Notes: generated by a model from the letters alone, not told the origin. A DNA stretch of 64,000 nt from Paraphysoderma sedebokerense (GCA_025602915.1 JAHLJZ010000029.1:1-64000), one strand, 5' to 3'; numbered from the stretch's first letter, positions 1 through 11,857 are shown. Made by a program: numbers and translations.

Positions 1-450
1 TTCCGAAAGGCCTACAAACAGCTATCAAATTGGCAGTGAGCATGGTAGCGTCGAGCAGTGGAAGTGTGTAGTTGAACTTAAAAAGTTATTGTATTTGTAC
101 GATACTTTTCCTTTATGTATAGTTGTTCTCAGAAGATCCGTGCGAACATCCTTACACACAATGAGATTAAGTCCGATGCAATCTAATTACATTCACAGTC
201 TAACCGGTCATAGCGTGTTCTGCAATGCACAGTGCGCGGCATCCAAACTCGATGCTCTAGACCTTCGGAGCTTGCATTGCCTTTCCATATTTAATGTTAT
301 ATCATTACATACGCGCAAATAAAATGCTTTGCTATGTTATGACTCATTAAATATCCCAAACTCAAGTGAAAGAATTTGAATAAAACCCTTTGCAATCACT
401 TGTCTATATTCATCATTCTATGACACAACCCACACGAGGATCGAAAAATT

Positions 451-1705
451 CTATAAGCGTGCGGCCGGCCATTCTTGCGTATTCAAAACCGTTTCATAAT
501 ACCGAAGCGTCTTCATACCCTCATAGTACCCCCCGAAAAATCTTCTCACAGTATCGATATTTGGCCGTTGCAAAGATTTTCTTGTTTGAAGTAATCCGTT
601 CAGGTCTTCGTCGAACAATTTTTGAGCGATCTGATCAGGAACGCACACGGGAATCAATCCCGCAGTATACTTGGAAGGAATTTTCACTGACATATCTTCT
701 CCAGATTGGTATACATAACTAAATAAAGATTCAACTTGTTAAATTCAGATAAAGTAACATTGTATAGATATACAATGGGATGGTTACCTAAAGGCGGCGA
801 TCGCTATATCTAAATTGGGATTGTAGTCTAGAGCGTCTTGAATAAATGCCTTCAAGACTCGTTCCTGGATAGTAGGATCTTCCCAATAGTTGACGTATTC
901 CCGAGAAATAACAGCTTTATCTACATTGTTTAGCCACCAATCCTTGTCGGAAAAAACTAAAATAGAACACATATTGTGAGATAAGTTTCAAGGTCAGATA
1001 AGAAAATTTACCTACCGCCGCACATAGCGTAGTCGCACGAATCGTCATCATCCTTATTATTTAACTCTTGCTGGCATCTCAGACGCTGGATTTGGGCCTC
1101 TCGTCTTGCGACCTGTCAGGCGTTGCAGTTAGTATAACGTTTCCACATGAACACTGTTTAGCAATTTGTACCATCAAACTGTCGTAGCAAAAGAAACCAT
1201 CGCTGAACCACGATGAATCTGAGGATGAGTTTGAGCTGGAAGTGATACCCTCCTGAATCGTATCGATGTTTTTGCGAATGTTACCTAGCATGTGACGTTC
1301 TTAAAAAAAATTGACAATACTTCCGAGAGTAAGCGATCACTAACCATGCCAGCCTATAAAAATCAACCCTTGCTCTTCTAAATTATTTGAATCAAATGGG
1401 CATATGTCAAGTAATGGTTTCTTTTTCTCACCAGGACTGAGAGTCTTTTCAGGATCCATTGCACAGACTAAATGCCCATTTCTATCTTGAACACTAACTC
1501 CTCTCACATCCTTGAAAGTATATGGAAGTCGTCTTGGCGGCTTGACTCGAGGAACATTGTGAGGGTTTGCCAACAGCGGTTTTGAACTGCTTCGTCCTGG
1601 TAATAGTTTATGTCTGGGAGTATTGGCCGCAGGGAGGACACTGGCAGACACACTTTCGTACAGAAAAAATACACTGATGACCAGTAATTTTCTTAGCAAT
1701 ATCAT
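451..1705 (-). CDS. Secreted family A, copy 1 (A1); ADP-ribosyltransferase-like core suspected
   Basis: Five exons by paralogue comparison and splice sites: 1705-1345, 1284-1172, 1112-1016, 956-788, 718-451; about 335 aa. The start is the first Met before a hydrophobic signal peptide; mature protein probably begins near SASVLPAA, a spot matched in A2 (TATVLPIS) and A3 (TATVIPVQ). Exon 1 ends with the family hallmark CPFDSNNLEEQG followed by FIGWHG; exon 2 continues NIRKNIDTIQEGI and ends in DGFFCYDS. This layout (aromatic-His-Gly, helix ending in a Gly-Ile, then a Gly-Phe aromatic-Asp block) resembles the NAD pocket of diphtheria toxin/PARP-type ADP-ribosyltransferases. Later conserved blocks are a DYAMC cysteine motif, a KDWWLNNV block, and YTAGLIPVC. 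No catalytic Glu could be assigned. Exon 5 has the same length (268 nt) as that of A3. The ART reading is inference; a secreted lineage-specific protein is the safe call. Confidence 0.75.
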
Positions 1706-2422
1706 TTCGCAGGTCAGGAAGACAGTTTGAAAGTTTCTTCATATCTTCAACTCTGAAACGGCATTTCTTCAAACGTTCGATAAGGATCAAGGGATCGCGT
1801 TTTGCGACAGAAAAATAAGGAGATCCCCTGTTAAGTTACAGTACTTATCGCATAAGTAATTGGCGAGGTTAAATGGCAATGGGTTTAACCGCTTAATAAA
1901 ATCAACCTCTTAATATGCGGTATAGAGTAAATTTCATCGGACATGAGTCGAGGGCCCATTTCAGTCCTCCTTTTCGGATTGGAGGAACCCCTATCGCGGC
2001 ACAAGCAACCAAGGAACGGATAAGACGTTTGGTCATGATTAGCGGCACAACAGCTACTACTAGGAATCTGGACATTCGAATGGTCGTGTATTTTGCATTC
2101 GATGCCATTATTAATTAGGCTTTGATACTGATTATAAACACCCGACATCTGATCTGACCCCTATCACTATGTAAATGAAAGTGAGAACTAAGTATTATCT
2201 GAGCAGCGGCGGAATCATTTTCAATTATGCCAAATGTTGGATTTAATTGCAACTGCGAAGTAATTGAAGTTGTGGTGGAAGAAGTGAACTTCGCCAATGT
2301 GGATCGCCAAAAGAGGGAACGAGGCCCACAAATCTTGCCGTCTACAGAACTACCACAGACACCGCATTTTGGATCTCAGGCATTGCGAATATACATCCAA
2401 AGATAGCTTGCAGGCTCTGGGT
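1706..2422. other. Divergent intergenic region A1/CDK10
   Basis: This is the shared upstream region of A1 (minus) and the CDK10 gene (plus). Short open frames occur on both strands but none has family similarity or splice logic. The first in-frame Met of the CDK10 frame lies at 2297, so the 5' part of the kinase could begin earlier than called. No promoter element was recognised. Confidence 0.4.
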
Positions 2423-4529
2423 ATGTCGCAGTCAGACCGACCTCGCATCAGATCGCCGACGTTACATTCGGTTTCCAGAGAAAACTCGCACTTCGCCACC
2501 GAGAAGAATTTTTTAGGAAACACAGAGTCTGTGGAAAAGTTTGAGAAACTAAAGAAAATCGGACAAGGAACGTATGGTGTTGTTTGTATGTGTCTGTTTA
2601 CCTCTTCCGTTTTTTTTTGTTCGAATTTAGTCATGGCCAGATTCTAAGAGTTATTTGCCCTCGAACGGATAATCGTTCGTCCCAATGTAATACTCAATTC
2701 CGTACGTAATGAAGATAAGGCAAGAGAGAAGTCGACCAACAGAATCCTGGCTTTGAAAAAGATACGAATGGAAAATGAACAGGAAGGATTCCCAGTCCCC
2801 AGCGTTAGAGAAATATCATTGCTGCAGACGTTACGACATCCCAACATCGTGCAAATAGAAAAGGTCGTCGTAGGCGACTCATTGGATAAGATTTATATTG
2901 TAATGGAGTATTGTGAATATGTAAATGTTTCAAACTATTTTTCTTTGAAGGTGTTCCCAGTTGTGGTTTCATTTTGCTCATTCGCTCTAATTTTTGGCAT
3001 AGGATCTGGCGAATTATGTTGATCAACAGAACTTATCATTCAGCCCGGTGCAAGGTTGGTTGTTTCGCTGTCATATCGTAAGACTTAAGAGCTCGCATCT
3101 GGAACGGTTTTTCCAACTGTAGTCAAGCATCTTATGCAACAATTGTTAAATGGAATGCAGTACCTTCACAGTCGGTTTATCATACATCGGTACTTAATTT
3201 CACCATCCTCCGATAAGGACTTTTATTGATGTGAGTTGCTCATGTCGTTATAGCGATCTTAAATTGGCGAACCTACTTCTCACTCCGGATGGAATTTTAA
3301 AAATTGGTATGTACGCAGTGTCTATCCTCGTACTCTTTCCATGTCTCTATCACATCTACCACACTGACCTCAAACGGTTACATTTCGGTTGGCCGCTACT
3401 ATATAGCCGATTTCGGTCTAGCTCGAAAATTCAGTGCTCCAACTCGCCCTTTGACACCCAAAGTAGTAACTTTATGGTATCGTCCACCAGAAATTCTTTT
3501 TGGGGAGAAAAAATATACCACGGCCGCTGATATGTGGTAAATGATATATTCTATATCCTCTGACAAGAAGGCATTCTAGTAACCATGATTCTTTTTTCAT
3601 TTTCATCTTTGTCCGCGACGAAATAGGGCTGCTGGCTGTATATTTGCTGAATTTATTTTAAATAAGCCTTTAATGCCCGGGAAGACAGAACAACAACAGG
3701 TTGAAATGATCGTACAATTGTTGGGAAGGCCGAATAACGATATCTGGCCTGGTTGGACAAATCTACCGTCCGCAGAGACATTTCAGCTGCCTGATGTCAC
3801 GTTTGTTGTTTTTCTTCCCTGATCCCTGTACTCTCAAGCGTTGGTTGACAACTCAATATCACTCTCACAAAAACTATGGTGCTTGTTTCAAATACAGTTT
3901 CCCGACTCTTTTGCAGCAGATAGGTCATAGAAAAACTTCCGTTTTAAATTTACTCAGTGGCATGCTGAAATACGATCCGAATTCGCGACTGTCGGCGCAA
4001 GACGCTCTGATGAGCGAGTATTTCACAGAAGCACCTTTGCGTATGCCTTCATTTCTTTTTTAAGCTCAAATTGCCTGAATTCAAGAGAAGTAACTTATCG
4101 ATTTTATTGTTTGTCTTCGGGCAGTCTCCAATTCGAAGGATTTCTTTCTGCCATTCGAGTCTAGATATGGGTAAGCTAATATTTGAATTAACCACCACTG
4201 CTGGATTCGAAGTCGCCTGCTCGCCTCGCTGAGTTTTGTAATATTCCAGGGATATCGAGTCTTACCAATCTAACTATCGTAATCGAAAGCAACGACAAAC
4301 GGAAGGCGTAGTTACCGCGGAAGGATTCACTGGAGTCATGCACGACGGCAGTACGTCAAATCAACCTCCGTATAACAAGCAATTTAGCTCTGGCAAGGGT
4401 AGAGGTGGATATCGCCACCGTAAACCTGGTGAACGGGGTTATGGAAAAAATGGGAGTGGTGCTAATGGAAGGAATAAGGATGGACTAAAGGGGGTGCGTG
4501 GCGGGTTTGTTGGAAAGAAACGGGTTTAA
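2423..4529 (+). CDS. CDK10: Cyclin-dependent kinase 10 (PISSLRE-type) with RG-rich tail
   Basis: Ser/Thr kinase of the CDK10 group, which pairs with cyclin M in animals and acts in the nucleus. Ten exons are inferred: 2423-2585, 2715-2920, 3003-3054, 3123-3189, 3254-3306, 3407-3536, 3627 to about 3795, about 3839 to about 4040, about 4126-4170, 4250-4529. Spliced features in order: glycine loop [16 protein letters not shown]-type lysine in LALKKIRM, the cyclin-binding helix PVPSVRE (PISSLRE in human CDK10), gatekeeper region IVMEYCE, catalytic loop [18 protein letters not shown], then [17 protein letters not shown] and the CDK insert region with [11 protein letters not shown]. The last exon adds about 90 residues rich in Gly, Arg and Lys (repeated RG and GRG), not typical of CDK10. 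The start Met at 2423 was chosen because the upstream part looks non-coding; 2297 is an alternative. The exon 7/8 junction (donor GTCACG or GTTTGT) is the least certain. Confidence 0.9.
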
Positions 4530-5088
4530 TATGTTAGGTTTTGTATATATTGTGAATAAAATGAATATAGGCTGGTAGAGTTCCGGCTAATAGCCGGTTA
4601 AGCAAATAAACTGAAGTAACTCTAAATGGCTGATTTAGTATTACTTCTGTCAACACATGAATGCGAAGTTGCGCCACTGCAGGATACTTGTAATCTATTT
4701 GTTTTATAATTCCATTGACAACCACTGGAACGTCCAATGGGATTCTTTCTCTTCCATTCTTTGTGAATAGAGGAGTTGAAAAAATGTACTGCGTCTAAAG
4801 CGCGAACTAGAAAAAAGGTGTATGTGGTATTAATCACTCGTACTATTTTAAAATTTGATTTTCTATCATTTTAAGAATATAATAACAGCATGGATTGAAT
4901 CGCCAAGATTGGCCTACTAGATGACTTAGCCAGGTTCCACCACAATTACAAAAATAAAGCCTAGTAATTAAGAATATTTTATTATAAAATATTATAATTT
5001 AATATGGAAGGGAATAATTTCAAACTGAATTATGGGGAGTACAATGTAAAGCGACGAACCAGCAGAAAAAATCATATAGCTGCATACA
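4530..5088. other. Convergent intergenic region CDK10/A2
   Basis: This separates the ends of the CDK10 gene and A2. A minus-strand open stretch at 4534-4737 reads like protein but lacks a convincing start or upstream exon. The rest is AT-rich, consistent with 3' UTRs and poly(A) signals of the converging genes. Confidence 0.35.
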
Positions 5089-6620
5089 TCAATAAATCTG
5101 GTAGAAATCCCAACTGGGTTCTCTTGCCTCCATGTTGTGTGCATACGATAGTTTCAGAAATTGTCTATAATATTTTCCAAAATACATTTTCACTGTGTCG
5201 ATGTTGTCTGAAGAGAAACTGCGGGCGATATTTGATGGCGGTGCATCTAAAAATCTCGTGATGTCTGTTTCCAACATTTTATGGGCTATGTTGTCTTGCG
5301 TACATACAGCATACAAGTGAGGAGTATGAGTGCTGTTAAACATAGCTTGCATTTTATCGCTGAGACGAGTTACTTTCCTATTAATGATTACTGAAATATT
5401 AGCACATAATCTCGGGTAATTGATCATAGTCGAAATAAAAAGGCAATACCCAAATAAAACATGAGGTTGCTTATCAGGATAATATTCCGCATTATTTTTA
5501 ATGTTTCGGAGCACGCCCTTATGATCATTCCAATATGCGAGGCTGTCCAAAAATCTGGCTTTCCCTACATCTGACCACCATTTGATATCTCCGAAAACAG
5601 CACACATTGAATAATCGCATTCGTCTTCATTGAACCCTGGTTGGTCGGCATTTCCTAGGCACTTGAATCGCATGCTTTCTGCCATTTGGCGGGCATTCTA
5701 TTACACATCAGATGATTAGTTCGCAACATTCATTAAAGAGTCAGACATTAGTTTCAAGTCGTACCGTAATGTCATCCATTGTATAAAAACCATCGCCAAA
5801 TCGCATTCTGCTTTCAGAATTATCCCCCTTCGTTACTTCTTGTGACGGCACTGATATACTTTCTTGGATGGAGTTAACATAACGCTTGATCGAACCTATA
5901 TTGAATTCAAGACAGTGTAAGAGAATGATCTTCGGAGGAATTAACAAGTTCATAATACGGACCATGCCAACCCAGAAACATCAGGCCGTTTTCTTCCAAG
6001 TTGATCGAATCAAACGGACATGTCGTCAGAAGACTACGTCGTCTATTAAGTTTTTCCAGGTTTGGATCTTGCTCTACTGATTCGGGCGATTGGTCAGTAT
6101 TTGATATGCTGTTGTCCGGCTCTGTCTGGACGGACGAGGCGTCATTTGTAACTTCAGTTTGATCCTGACTTAAGGGTGAGGAGGAGCTATGAGGATCTGA
6201 GGCATCATTTGTCGTTGGCTGCTCCACGGAGTCCAGGCTGGTCGATTGTTCAGTTACTGAGCGAGACTCCCGGGTTTTGGCACGAATCTGACAGGTTAGA
6301 TTTTTGCCTGATACACTTATGCTGATTTCAGTACTTATGACATCAGTCAAGGAAAAATTAATTATATGAATATGTTCGTTGCTGTTTGGATTGGGAGAAG
6401 GACTCCATGATGAAGGTCCAGCCCGAATCGCAGTTGCTCTGTGCCGGGGATTTGCGAGAGAGACCGGAGGAACACCACTGCTTGTAATGCGCCTGGTGTT
6501 GGAACCAATACCAAGGCGATGATTTCCATGAGCTGATATTGGTAGGACGGTGGCCGTCGCTGTCGCAAGAAAGCAAATGACACTCAAGGTAATAGCCGAC
6601 ATTGTCGCCAAAGATTTCAT
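5089..6620 (-). CDS. Secreted family A, copy 2 (A2), with acidic Ser/Thr insert
   Basis: Exons 6620-5963, 5894/5895-5765 and 5697-5089; the third exon covers what is exons 3-5 in A1 and A3, so two introns are absent as such. About 466 aa. Signal peptide at residues 1-24 or so, then TATVLPIS as in the other copies. Residues about 100-190 are an insert rich in Ser, Thr, Asp, Glu and Gln not present in A1 or A3. The hallmark follows: CPFDSINLEENG, FLGWHGS, a helix ending VNSIQESI, then FGDGFYTMDDI. This copy is the closest of the three to the H-Y-E ADP-ribosyltransferase pattern (compare LWHGSR...GIYFAD in PARPs and GYHGT...GFYSTD in diphtheria toxin). The cysteine motif is DYSMC and the late Cys is in HLYAVC. 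Function is inference. Confidence 0.75.
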
Positions 6621-7789
6621 TGTGTCAGAAAGACGGAATTTTGAGTTCGGGGCTCGTTCTGAGTGTTTATGTTGCCATCAGTTATTTTCGGTACCAAGAT
6701 GGAATGTTTGAGTATTGAAACGTCTCGTTGTAGGTCGTTAAAAAAATTTCCACCATTACGGGGTAAAATATGCGAGTTCGAGTTCGGATAATGGTATTTC
6801 CGTCACTCCCTGACACGCCTATACAAACGCAGGTCCTTGGCCACGTTACTGCAGATAAAGTAGCGGGTAACTGTTTTAACCGACGTGAAACTTGTTGATA
6901 TCAAACTTCAGTTGATTTCATTTTATATATTCTGGCCCACAGTAATATTGCCGTGTCAGCAATGGCATATGAGAGCGTCCCTATTATTACTTGACTTGAA
7001 AAGCTTGTCGTTGCCATGTAAGCTATTAATCACACTTACTCGCATACAATTCCGACATCAGCAATATCGGGAAAACTGAATCAATTTGTTATGAATTTTT
7101 GCCCCTCGTCACCAAGATGAGGGCGGTGATGTCTAACAAAATCCGGAAGGCTGCTCATAGCTCTAATTTATTCTTTTGGCGGACATGATGTCGCCAAACC
7201 AGGGTTTGAAGACTTGAATCGAAGAGTCACCCTGTATATGAGTTCAACGATGTACAGATTCGGCATTTTTCCGTAGTTAACAATATTTAGCTTTCCCAAT
7301 GCTGCGTCAATTGCAAAGGTTGAGACGTCGGATTGGAAACAGTCTCCAGGAAGCTGTGCTTATTTTTATTTGAGATCACATGCAGAATAGAAGTACAAAG
7401 CGAAATTGGCCATTTCCGCCTTAGGCTTATGATAACCGAAAATGCCGTCGCTATGTTACATCGCATTCACTTGGTATTATGGAGGTTAAGACCTCACTCA
7501 GTGAATTGTGCGGAATACCAGTCAATTTAACGATGGGGCATGAGAAATAAAGTTGCAGCTTAGAATATAATGATTCATTGTCGGGCCTGTACGTTGGTAT
7601 TGTGCAGCCGTGGAATCCGCCTAGTGTAGCTGATGTCAGAATTGGAATGACAGCAATATTCTTCAAGATATTCGCAGAAAATTCAGATAATCAACAATTT
7701 TATTCACGTTTCAATAACTATTTCGTTTAGTATCTAACTCAGCTCCCGCATTATTTTAATCACAAAATTACCGAAAAAACTTTTAGAAT
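6621..7789. other. Intergenic region between A2 and A3
   Basis: No gene is supported here. It holds the upstream region of A2, including one copy of a diverged duplicated block (6892-7122) that also occurs upstream of A3, and the 3' region of A3. Short frames at 6885-7079, 7333-7530 and 7451-7666 have no recognisable similarity. Confidence 0.5.
6892..7122 (+). repeat. Duplicated upstream block, copy 1
   Basis: Direct, diverged repeat of 9535-9760. Shared landmarks in order are TTGTTGATAT, ATATTGCCGTGTCAGC, TGGCATAT, AGCGTCCC, AATCACACTT, CGACATCA, AATTGAATCAA-like and CACCAAGA. Both copies lie upstream of a family A gene, so the block was probably copied together with the gene. Confidence 0.7.
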
Positions 7790-9051
7790 CTAGAGCTGGA
7801 GGGCATTCCACTTTGTTCCAACCACGACCTCGGAATGATACGAGAGACTTTCCATGCTTTCGTAGTCTTTCCCAAAAAATTCTCGAACGGTATCGTTAAA
7901 TTTGCGTTTCGCTAAACTCTCAGGTCGAAGAATTTCCCCCGAGTCAAGTTCAAATAATTCCTCAGCTTTTTTGTCAGGAGCACATACGGCAATCAGGCCA
8001 GAAGTATACTCTTCAGGAATCGTAAGTGACATTGATTTTTCTGACAAGTTGACATACCTAGAATGACGTTGTCGAAGATTCAGCTTATTGATATCTTGCA
8101 GCACTTAATAACTTTGAAAGAGTACCTAAAAGCAGCGATTGCTTTATCTTGAAATTTTTGGCCGCCATCGTTAATAAATTCATCGTAGAATTTTAAAACT
8201 CCTCGCGGGGAACCATATTTTTTGAGGATTTCGGGGGAGAAGACAGCTTTACCAACCTCGTCAAGCCACCAATTTTTGTTGGCAAAAACTAGTGAGATAT
8301 TTTTAGTGTGAGAATAGATGTTATCAATCGGGCTATGTCATTTGCAAAAATCACTTACTACCGCACATAGCGGGGGCGCATGAATCCTCATCATCGCCTA
8401 GCAGGCATATCAAGCGTTGCATTTGGGTCGTTAGCCTTGCGACCTGTGAGACGTATCAGTTATTCTTAATTTTAAGTCGGTCCACATCAATCTAAACATA
8501 TTCTACCATCAAGCTGTCGTAGCAAGGGAAACCATCACGGAACGACGATCGGTCTAAGCGAGGAAGGGAAGTAATACCCTCTCCAATCGTATCAATATTT
8601 TTGCGAATATTACCTAGTTTGTGTTGTTCATTGAGATACCTGTTGAAATGATTCCGATAATAGTTGATCACTTACCATGCCAGCCAATAAACATCAATCC
8701 TTGCTCTTCCAAATTATTGGAATCGAATGGACACATTTGGAGTAACGGTTTCTTTTCCTCACCAGGACCGAGTGTCCTTTCAGGATCTACTGCACAGACC
8801 AAATGCCCATTCCTATCTTGAATGCTACTTACTCCCCTCACATCTTTGAAAGCATATGGAAGTTGTCTTGACGTCTTGGTCCGGGGAACATTGTGGGGGC
8901 TTGTCACCAGGGGTTTAGCAGCACTGCTTCGACCCGCCGTTACTTGAGCACTTGGAAGACGGTCCTGGACTGGGATAACAGTGGCAGTAACACTCACCAA
9001 CAAGAAAAATACGCAGGCAACGAGGAGATCTCTTAGCGCTGTCATAATCAA
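7790..9051 (-). CDS. Secreted family A, copy 3 (A3); ADP-ribosyltransferase-like core suspected
   Basis: Five exons matching A1: 9051-8676, 8613-8507, 8443-8359, 8288-8126, 8057-7790. Intron positions and phases (1, 0, 1, 2) are identical to A1 and the last exon is again 268 nt. Signal peptide at the N-terminus (two close Met codons; the first was used), then TATVIPVQ. Conserved blocks: PHNVPR, KDVRGV, DRNGHLVCA, GEEKKPLL, CPFDSNNLEEQG, FIGWHG, NIRKNIDTI, DGFPCYDSLM, SCAPAMC, KNWWLDEVGKAV, EYTSGLIAVC, and an aromatic FFGKDYESM near the end. It is the nearest relative of A1 throughout, whereas A2 is the outlier. A secreted ART-like effector is possible but unproven. Confidence 0.75.
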
Positions 9052-10097
9052 TGAACCAAGTCAAGGATAGGTGCCCCCCGTTTAAATACCTAGGTCTTGA
9101 TTCCTTTATGCATGGAAACCTCCTTATCAAGCCCTCCCCCTTGTTAGATGATACCGCAGGCGTTGGCAAAATCAAACCGCTGTCAATAGTAAGGAGAAAT
9201 TATTTGGATCCTGTAACAACATGACGCGTGACGCGCCCTTCGAACACGACCAAACATGAAAGGGGTTCGGAAATATGCTATCCGTCTGACGACCACGTGA
9301 CCCGATTCTATAGAGAGATGCATTATAGTGACTTGTAGGCTAGACTATCCATCCATAATAGATAACTATTAATTCGTGGACCATATATACTCAAATAAGG
9401 GGCACGTCCGTAAGTTCTAACAGATTGGTCAGTTCGAATTCATCCGCCGTTTATGCATTCGCAAGTTCCACCACTCCCGAACATCACAATCTGAAAATTA
9501 AGTAGTGTTGATCTGATTTAACAGATAATGTACAATTTGTTGATATACACCCCCATCAAGCCATTTTATTGTTATCTTCTGGCCGACACTGATATTGCCG
9601 TGTCAGCCGTGGCATATCAGGCAGCGTCCCAAAGCAAAGTTATATGCAAACTATATAATCACACTTGCTTCGATGTAAATTCGACATCAACGATATCATT
9701 TCTTGGTAAATTGAATCAAGTTGCTATAGACTTCAGTCCCTTTTCACCAAGAAGGAAGGTTATGCATAGGACGAGCGGAAAACTACTGCATTGCCTCCAC
9801 TTTATCCGTGTGTCGGACAGTCTGAAGCCAGCTCGGACACATATTGTAGTCCACTCTCTTTCATATTTGTAGTCGCGGTTGTCGTAAAGTGTATATAATA
9901 ATCATTTACCCGACGCGAAACTGTTGAGGCGGGAGATTATCAGGACATGGAATTTTGAATGAAAGTGACACTCGCCTCCAGGGTATGGGGACTCGGGGGA
10001 GCGCTCATTTTAAACACAGATTAGGACCATATAAGGACCTCAATTCGGACAGCAAGATTTATATATACATGTGCATTTCGGATTGAAGTCGGTTACT
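9052..10097. other. Divergent intergenic region A3/C1
   Basis: Upstream region of A3 (minus) and C1 (plus). It carries the second copy of the duplicated block and a CACGTG at 9294-9299. A piece at 9908-9926 matches the left border of the first block copy (6879-6898), so the duplication here looks rearranged. The 114-codon frame at 9528-9872 lies in the repeated block and is not treated as a gene. Confidence 0.5.
9535..9760 (+). repeat. Duplicated upstream block, copy 2
   Basis: Diverged direct repeat of 6892-7122. It lies about 480 bases upstream of the A3 start, against about 270 bases for the copy upstream of A2, so the spacing to the gene is not conserved. Confidence 0.7.
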
Positions 10098-11857
10098 ATG
10101 CTAACTCAACACGACAGCCTTAATGCCCTATTTTTGGCTGTGCCGATGGGATTCTTCGTGTCCATCACTCTGCGTTTTTACGCAGAATACACGACCAAAA
10201 TCGATACACCCACAATAGCTGCGCTTATAATACGGTTCATTTTGTATCAAGCCATTCCCAGTGTAGCTATCACGGCTTTTCAAATGCAACCATTTATGTG
10301 GAGTTTCCCCCACATATTTCACTGGAAGGATTGGTTCACAAGAAGCATTCTTCTGCTAGGAACAACGTATAGCTTCGGTTTTAATGCTTACATAGTGCTC
10401 CAAAAGGGCAGTACTGAAAGTTACAAAAATTATTACCGGTTTGGTTTTGCGGTGTTGCTGCTGATATATCCAGCTTTGTGTCGATACCGCGCTGTGGCAC
10501 ACAACGGAAGCGTCATTAAGGAATGCGCGACAAATGCTTCCAAACAGTTGAACAGACATTTGCAACGAGAGTTGGGGAATGTCGAAAGAAGTCACAAACG
10601 TCATGGCAATTTTGTCAGATTTACACCATTCGGTTACTTTGTTGCTTTAACTACACTTTTTAATGCATCTGTTTGGTATCTCCTCGATTCGCCTTCGTAC
10701 GGTATACCCATCACCTATGTGTTGCTTTCAGTTTGCATTTATTATTCATACAGAGATTTGAAGCGAGCGCCGCAGATACCGATTTCTTTTTCTCTTCCAA
10801 CCCTTTCCCGAGATTCTGCGCCGACCCAAAAACATACCGAATTGTGCGTTCACCCTTTCAAGCCCAACTTCCACTATATGATGGCATGGGGTGTTTGCAC
10901 AATCATTATCATCGTTCTGTTACAATTGTATGTAAACACTTTATGCGTTTTTTCAGACTCTTTGCGACCGGATTGTTTAGCCTATTACAGAAGACACGCA
11001 AAGAAGGTACCATATTTGGAAAGCTTGCTCCTCAAATTATTTTTCAGAAGTTGGGTGTGTCTCTTAAGCTTTGTGACGGAGATTTTTAGTGCATTTGCTT
11101 TCGACGACGGTCATTTTCTACATCACAGTTTCCTTTGGCGGTACATGGAAGACTTCGTTGTGGCTATTGGGTTCATCACGTCAACTGACATTCCCCTGAC
11201 TGCGACATTGCTGAGTCTCAACTTTTGTTTCGTAATTCTGAAGGTACGGTGCCAAACTTCAACAACCGATACGATACATTTAAATCGAGCTGGGACTAAT
11301 CGCTATTTAAATATCTTGTCAATTTCAAGGACGGAGGATTCGTCGATGATGTTATATTCTCTATGATGAACCGTACTTGGATGTATACTATCAATGCAAA
11401 ATCAAATCAAGATTTGCCGAATCTATTTGAGCGCATAATTGAGGAATTACGAAATCAGACCGTCAGGTCGAAGCTCAATTACTCTTCCCGCATCATTGCC
11501 ATCGTCATCATTGGAATGACAGCATTGCTTGACAATTATTATACGCATGGTGCCCGAATATGGAGCACAGGACCGATAACGGCTTCAGCAATCACCGCGA
11601 TTGTGGTCGTACAACTGTTGATTGCACGGCAAATCAATATCCGAATTTTGGAGTGGAAGAAGCGAAAATTAACTGGAATCATAATGAGCTCTCCACTTCC
11701 ACTCACCGAGATGGAATCGGCTAAAGTCCAATCAGAATTAAAGAGCCTAATCGTCGATAATGAGAAGATGGTTTCTGAGTGGAAAGGTTATCTCACTCTT
11801 GTTACCATTGCAGGAACCTTAATCGCAACTGTAGACATTCAAAACATACCTATTTAG
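10098..11857 (+). CDS. Polytopic membrane protein family C, copy 1 (C1)
   Basis: Two exons, 10098-11243 and 11330-11857, 557 aa. The start MLTQHDSLNA was set by alignment to C2 and C3; an in-frame Met lies 9 codons earlier. I do not recognise the family. Hydrophobicity by eye gives about 12 membrane segments: nine in exon 1 and three in exon 2. Conserved landmarks are DSxNAxxLAxPxG at the N-terminus, HxKDWF after the second or third segment, FxRFTPFG, HPFKxNFHYMxAWG, YYRxHAKxVPYxExLLLKLFFR, FSAFAFDDxHFLHHSFLWRY, then across the splice site K|DGGF and DNYYTHGARIW. The loop around residues 155-180 is hydrophilic and variable. The intron (phase 0) is at the same place in all copies. A transporter, channel or receptor role is conceivable; nothing in the sequence decides. 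Confidence 0.85.

Noticed and set aside
1-450. Possible gene at the left edge (frame 89-322)
   Set aside because: Short frame with no similarity; the region is more likely the 3' flank of A1.
4534-4737. Minus-strand 67-codon open stretch that reads protein-like (VVVNGIIKQIDYKYPAVAQL)
   Set aside because: No start codon context, no matching upstream exon with good splice sites and no recognised family; it lies between two convergent genes and may be chance.
9528-9872. 114-codon plus-strand frame upstream of C1
   Set aside because: It overlaps the duplicated non-coding block; the frame is not kept in the other block copy at 6892-7122.
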